Shown: one piece after another, positions 62,091 to 64,000 of the stretch | How positions within the stretch are numbered: position 1 is the stretch's first letter | How the letters are laid out: every line of letters begins with the position of its first letter | Assembly (NCBI GenBank): GCA_041391505.1 | Contig: JAWKNW010000025.1 | Coordinates: forward strand, 21,069 to 85,068 | DNA: 64,000 bases | Reading direction: 5' to 3' | DNA from: Rhodothermales bacterium | GTDB lineage: Bacteria; Bacteroidota; Rhodothermia; Rhodothermales; JAHQVL01 | Made by a program: the position numbers and the translations under genes | The notes under the pieces: model-generated | What the model was told of the DNA's origin: nothing | The model's input: the letters and a program-made list of their open reading frames with translations, nothing else | The model's database searches: none

Positions 62091-62792
62091 ATGCGATCGA
62101 ACCGCCTCACACACATCGGCCTGATGGGCCTCACGCTGATCCTGTCGGCCGGCTGTGCTTCACTGCGCGATGCCGCCGACGCGGGGGTGTCCCGCGCGGT
62201 GCCGGCGACGCCCGACCCGGCCGCTCGTTACGTGATCTACCTGCACGGGCGGATCATCGAGGAGGAAGGCGAGCGGCCGACGTCGCCCCGGTACGGCACG
62301 TACGAATACCGCGACGTGCTGCGCGCCCTGGCGAGGCCGGGGCTGCACGTCATCAGCGAGCGCCGGCCGGCCGGCACGGACATGGACGTCTACGCCGGCA
62401 AGGTGCTCGCGCAGATCGCCGCGTTGCGCGCGGCCGGCGTGCCGGCGGACCGCATCACCGTGGTCGGGTTCTCGAAAGGTGGCGGCATCGCGGTGCGGGT
62501 GGCGGCCCGCAATGAAGAATCCGATCTCCGCTTCGTCTTCCTGGCGGCGTGCGGCGACTGGGCTTTTGTGCCGGAGGTGCAGGTCGCCGGCCGCATCCTT
62601 TCGATCAATGAAGCGAGCGACGACCTGGTCGCTCCGTCCTGCGAACCGCTCTTCGCCCATGCGCGGCAGGTGCCCGAGCACGACGAGATCCGCATCGAAA
62701 CCGGCCAGGAACACGGGGCCTTCTATCGCCCTAACCCGGTCTGGGTGAATCCCGTCACCGCCTGGGCGCTCGGCGTCTACAGCCAGCCGTGA
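62091..62792 (+). CDS. Alpha/beta-hydrolase lipoprotein
   Basis: 233 residues; lipobox ILSAGCASL. YVIYLHGRIIEEEGERPTSPRYGTYEYRDVLRALARPG is an unusual oxyanion region (LHGRI), VVGFSKGGGIAVRVA the GFSKG nucleophile elbow, ASDDLVAPSCEPLF the Asp and GQEHGAFYRP the His. Small envelope esterase/peptidase of unknown substrate. CATCTTG at 62036-62042 may be its -7 box. The TGA overlaps the GTG of the next gene. Confidence 0.82.
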   Translation: MRSNRLTHIGLMGLTLILSAGCASLRDAADAGVSRAVPATPDPAARYVIYLHGRIIEEEGERPTSPRYGTYEYRDVLRALARPGLHVISERRPAGTDMDVYAGKVLAQIAALRAAGVPADRITVVGFSKGGGIAVRVAARNEESDLRFVFLAACGDWAFVPEVQVAGRILSINEASDDLVAPSCEPLFAHARQVPEHDEIRIETGQEHGAFYRPNPVWVNPVTAWALGVYSQP

Positions 62793-63322
62793 TACCGGAT
62801 CTCGCCATCGAGGCGCTCGATCTGGCGACGGCCGGCGAAAGACTTCGCGCGCTACGGGTGCTATTGCGGGACGCGATCGACGACGGGGCGTCCGTCGGGT
62901 TTCTGGCGACGGCGACCGACGAGCAGATCGACGCGTACTGGCGACAGGCGCTCGAAGAGGTAGCCGTCGGCCGGCGCGTTGTTTTCGCGGCCCTGCGGGG
63001 TGCGCAGGTCGTGGGATCCGTCCAGCTGGTATTCGCCGCGCAGCAAAATGCGCCGCATCGGGCCGAGGTGCAGCGTCTGCTCGTGTTGCGCAGCCAGCGC
63101 CGGGCCGGCATCGGTCGGTGTCTGATGGCCGCCCTGGAGCGGGCCGCTCTGGATAGAGGGTATTCGCTGTTGGTGCTCAACACGCGCGCCGGCGATCCGC
63201 CCGAAGCGCTGTACCGATCGATCGGCTACGAGCCGATCGGCCGGGTGCCCGGGTTTGCGCTGAATCCGGATGGCACGCCGAACGATACGATGTTGCTCTA
63301 TAAACGGCTCTCTGGCGCATGA
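62789..63322 (+). CDS. GNAT family N-acetyltransferase
   Basis: 177 residues from GTG 62789, which overlaps the preceding TGA. VVFAALRGAQVVGSVQLVFAAQQNAPHRAEVQRLLVLRSQRRAGIGRCLMAALERAALDRGY holds the acetyl-CoA loop RRAGIG; VLNTRAGDPPEALYRSIGYEPIGRVPGFA, DTMLLYKRL is the closing part. Substrate unknown. Probably co-transcribed with the hydrolase. Confidence 0.9.
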   Translation: MIPDLAIEALDLATAGERLRALRVLLRDAIDDGASVGFLATATDEQIDAYWRQALEEVAVGRRVVFAALRGAQVVGSVQLVFAAQQNAPHRAEVQRLLVLRSQRRAGIGRCLMAALERAALDRGYSLLVLNTRAGDPPEALYRSIGYEPIGRVPGFALNPDGTPNDTMLLYKRLSGA

Positions 63323-63634
63323 CCCCCGCAGCGGCCGGTCGGCTGGGCGAATCCCGTTTCGCGTCCGCGTATCGCCGTCCTGCGCCACGTTGGATTACGC
63401 TATTGTGAATTGTAGCTCGTGCCGGCGAGGGTTCGCCGCAGCGCCTTGCATTTGGGATGATGTGTTAATTAGTCTGTGTGCCAACACAGATAGGCGCAAT
63501 GGTATGGAATGTGCAGCAGAAGGGCACGAAGACCCACAGCCACGGCGTCGAGGTACCGAGGCCCCGGATGGCAGTGCGTGTGGGCATGATACCGGTCGAA
63601 GAAGTCACTGCGAGTAGTAACGGCAGCCACGTTG
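63323..63634. other. Intergenic region ahead of the truncated sensor gene
   Basis: About 312 bases. I see no gene or palindrome. TTTG at 63446-63449 is followed about 20 bases later by TAGTCTGTG, a weak promoter candidate for the next gene. Confidence 0.3.
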
Positions 63635-64000
63635 AATTCGATACCCCTGTCCAGTATCCCCCCAGCCGATGACGCCGAGGCGCCGTCGGTATGCGTTCCG
63701 TTTGTCCGGCGGGCCGTACAGGTGTGGGCGATGCTGGTGCTGGTCTGCTGGACGGTGCCGGGGCTCGTCGCGACCGCCCAGGATACGGCCGGCGTGGACG
63801 CCGGCGCCTGGTCGATGGCCGGCAAGTTTTTCATGCGGCAATTCGGCAACGATGTCTACCGTGCGGACCGGCAAAACTGGGACATCGTCCAGGATGCGCA
63901 TGGCCTGATGTATTTCGGCAACAACCACGGCGTGCTCGAATACGACGGCATCGAATGGGCGTTGATCCCCATCGCCAACAACTCGGTGGTGCGGTCGCTG
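63635..64000 (+). CDS. Signal-peptide-bearing sensor-like protein, 5' part only
   Basis: About 122 codons before the window ends. The frame opens at 63590; TTG 63635 is the proposed start (GTG 63722 and ATG 63731 are alternatives), giving VRRAVQVWAMLVLVCWTVPGLVATAQ as signal peptide. RADRQNWDIVQDAHGLMYFGNNHGVLEYDGIEWALIPIANNSVVRSL matches the first blades of the seven-bladed periplasmic propeller (Reg_prop-like) of hybrid two-component or LuxR/AraC-type sensors of Bacteroidota. The rest lies outside. Confidence 0.7.

Overview
The window is GC-rich (roughly two thirds G+C by eye), densely coding chromosomal DNA. It holds about 70 protein genes, mostly on the + strand, many with short gaps or start/stop overlaps. 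I saw no tRNA, rRNA, CRISPR array, integrase or transposase. The gene families (DUF6090-like membrane proteins, DUF1080, DUF5060, Cys-type sulfatases, LVIVD protein), the scarcity of Shine-Dalgarno boxes and the TAnnTTTG/TATCTTG-type boxes ahead of many genes point to the Bacteroidota/Rhodothermota lineage, probably a Rhodothermales-like environmental heterotroph. That assignment is inference; no rRNA is present to confirm it.

Layout. 1-346: 5' part of a DUF5060 protein (minus strand). 1136-2528: an ArsR / SRPBCC / DoxX / truncated-DUF1801 operon with a palindromic operator over its promoter. 2546-6443: a Tat-exported DUF1080 protein, a broken alkylation-repair gene, a DUF4256 protein and a large beta-helix protein. 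6564-13698: an extracytoplasmic VOC protein, a CadC-like membrane regulator divergent from a polytopic DUF4153 protein, a ferritin-like protein, GNAT, DUF6090, an NAD(P)-binding protein and SRPBCC. 13908-16488: katG and cspA, each with a clear terminator. 16841-19822: an orphan contractile-tail sheath gene, a VOC gene with a duplicated 3' end, a REPIN-like palindrome and a Doc/AbrB toxin-antitoxin locus whose toxin is interrupted. 19904-35024: secreted hydrolases (two sulfatases, esterases, TIM-barrel isomerase), cytochrome c, an (alpha/alpha)6-like lipoprotein and selO. 35130-44694: small cytosolic enzymes and DUF proteins with M20 and imidazolonase-type amidohydrolases and a PLP decarboxylase. 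44696-51683: TlpA, a DGPF/ECF42-type sigma factor pair and hypothetical membrane proteins. 51759-57667: enolase-superfamily enzyme, a third sulfatase, DUF305 and LVIVD proteins. 57763-64000: DUF6090-like protein, a second REPIN-like element, fasciclin, an AlkC-like gene with a premature stop, hydrolases, GNAT and the start of a sensor protein.

Functionally the window suggests an aerobic polysaccharide scavenger: three formylglycine-type sulfatases, DUF1080, DUF5060, beta-helix and (alpha/alpha)6 proteins are exported, with oxidative-stress defence (KatG, TlpA-type thioredoxins, SelO) and many stand-alone accessory enzymes. No complete SusCD-type locus or complete phage/injection system is present.

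The most unusual signals are several decayed genes (two alkylation-repair genes, the Doc toxin, DUF1801, an unrecognised 3' remnant), two members of one REPIN-like palindrome family, a 101-bp duplication that created an in-frame secreted mini-ORF, a candidate ECF42-type promoter ahead of a DGPF/sigma pair, and a recurrent TTG-N20-TAnTTTG promoter pattern.
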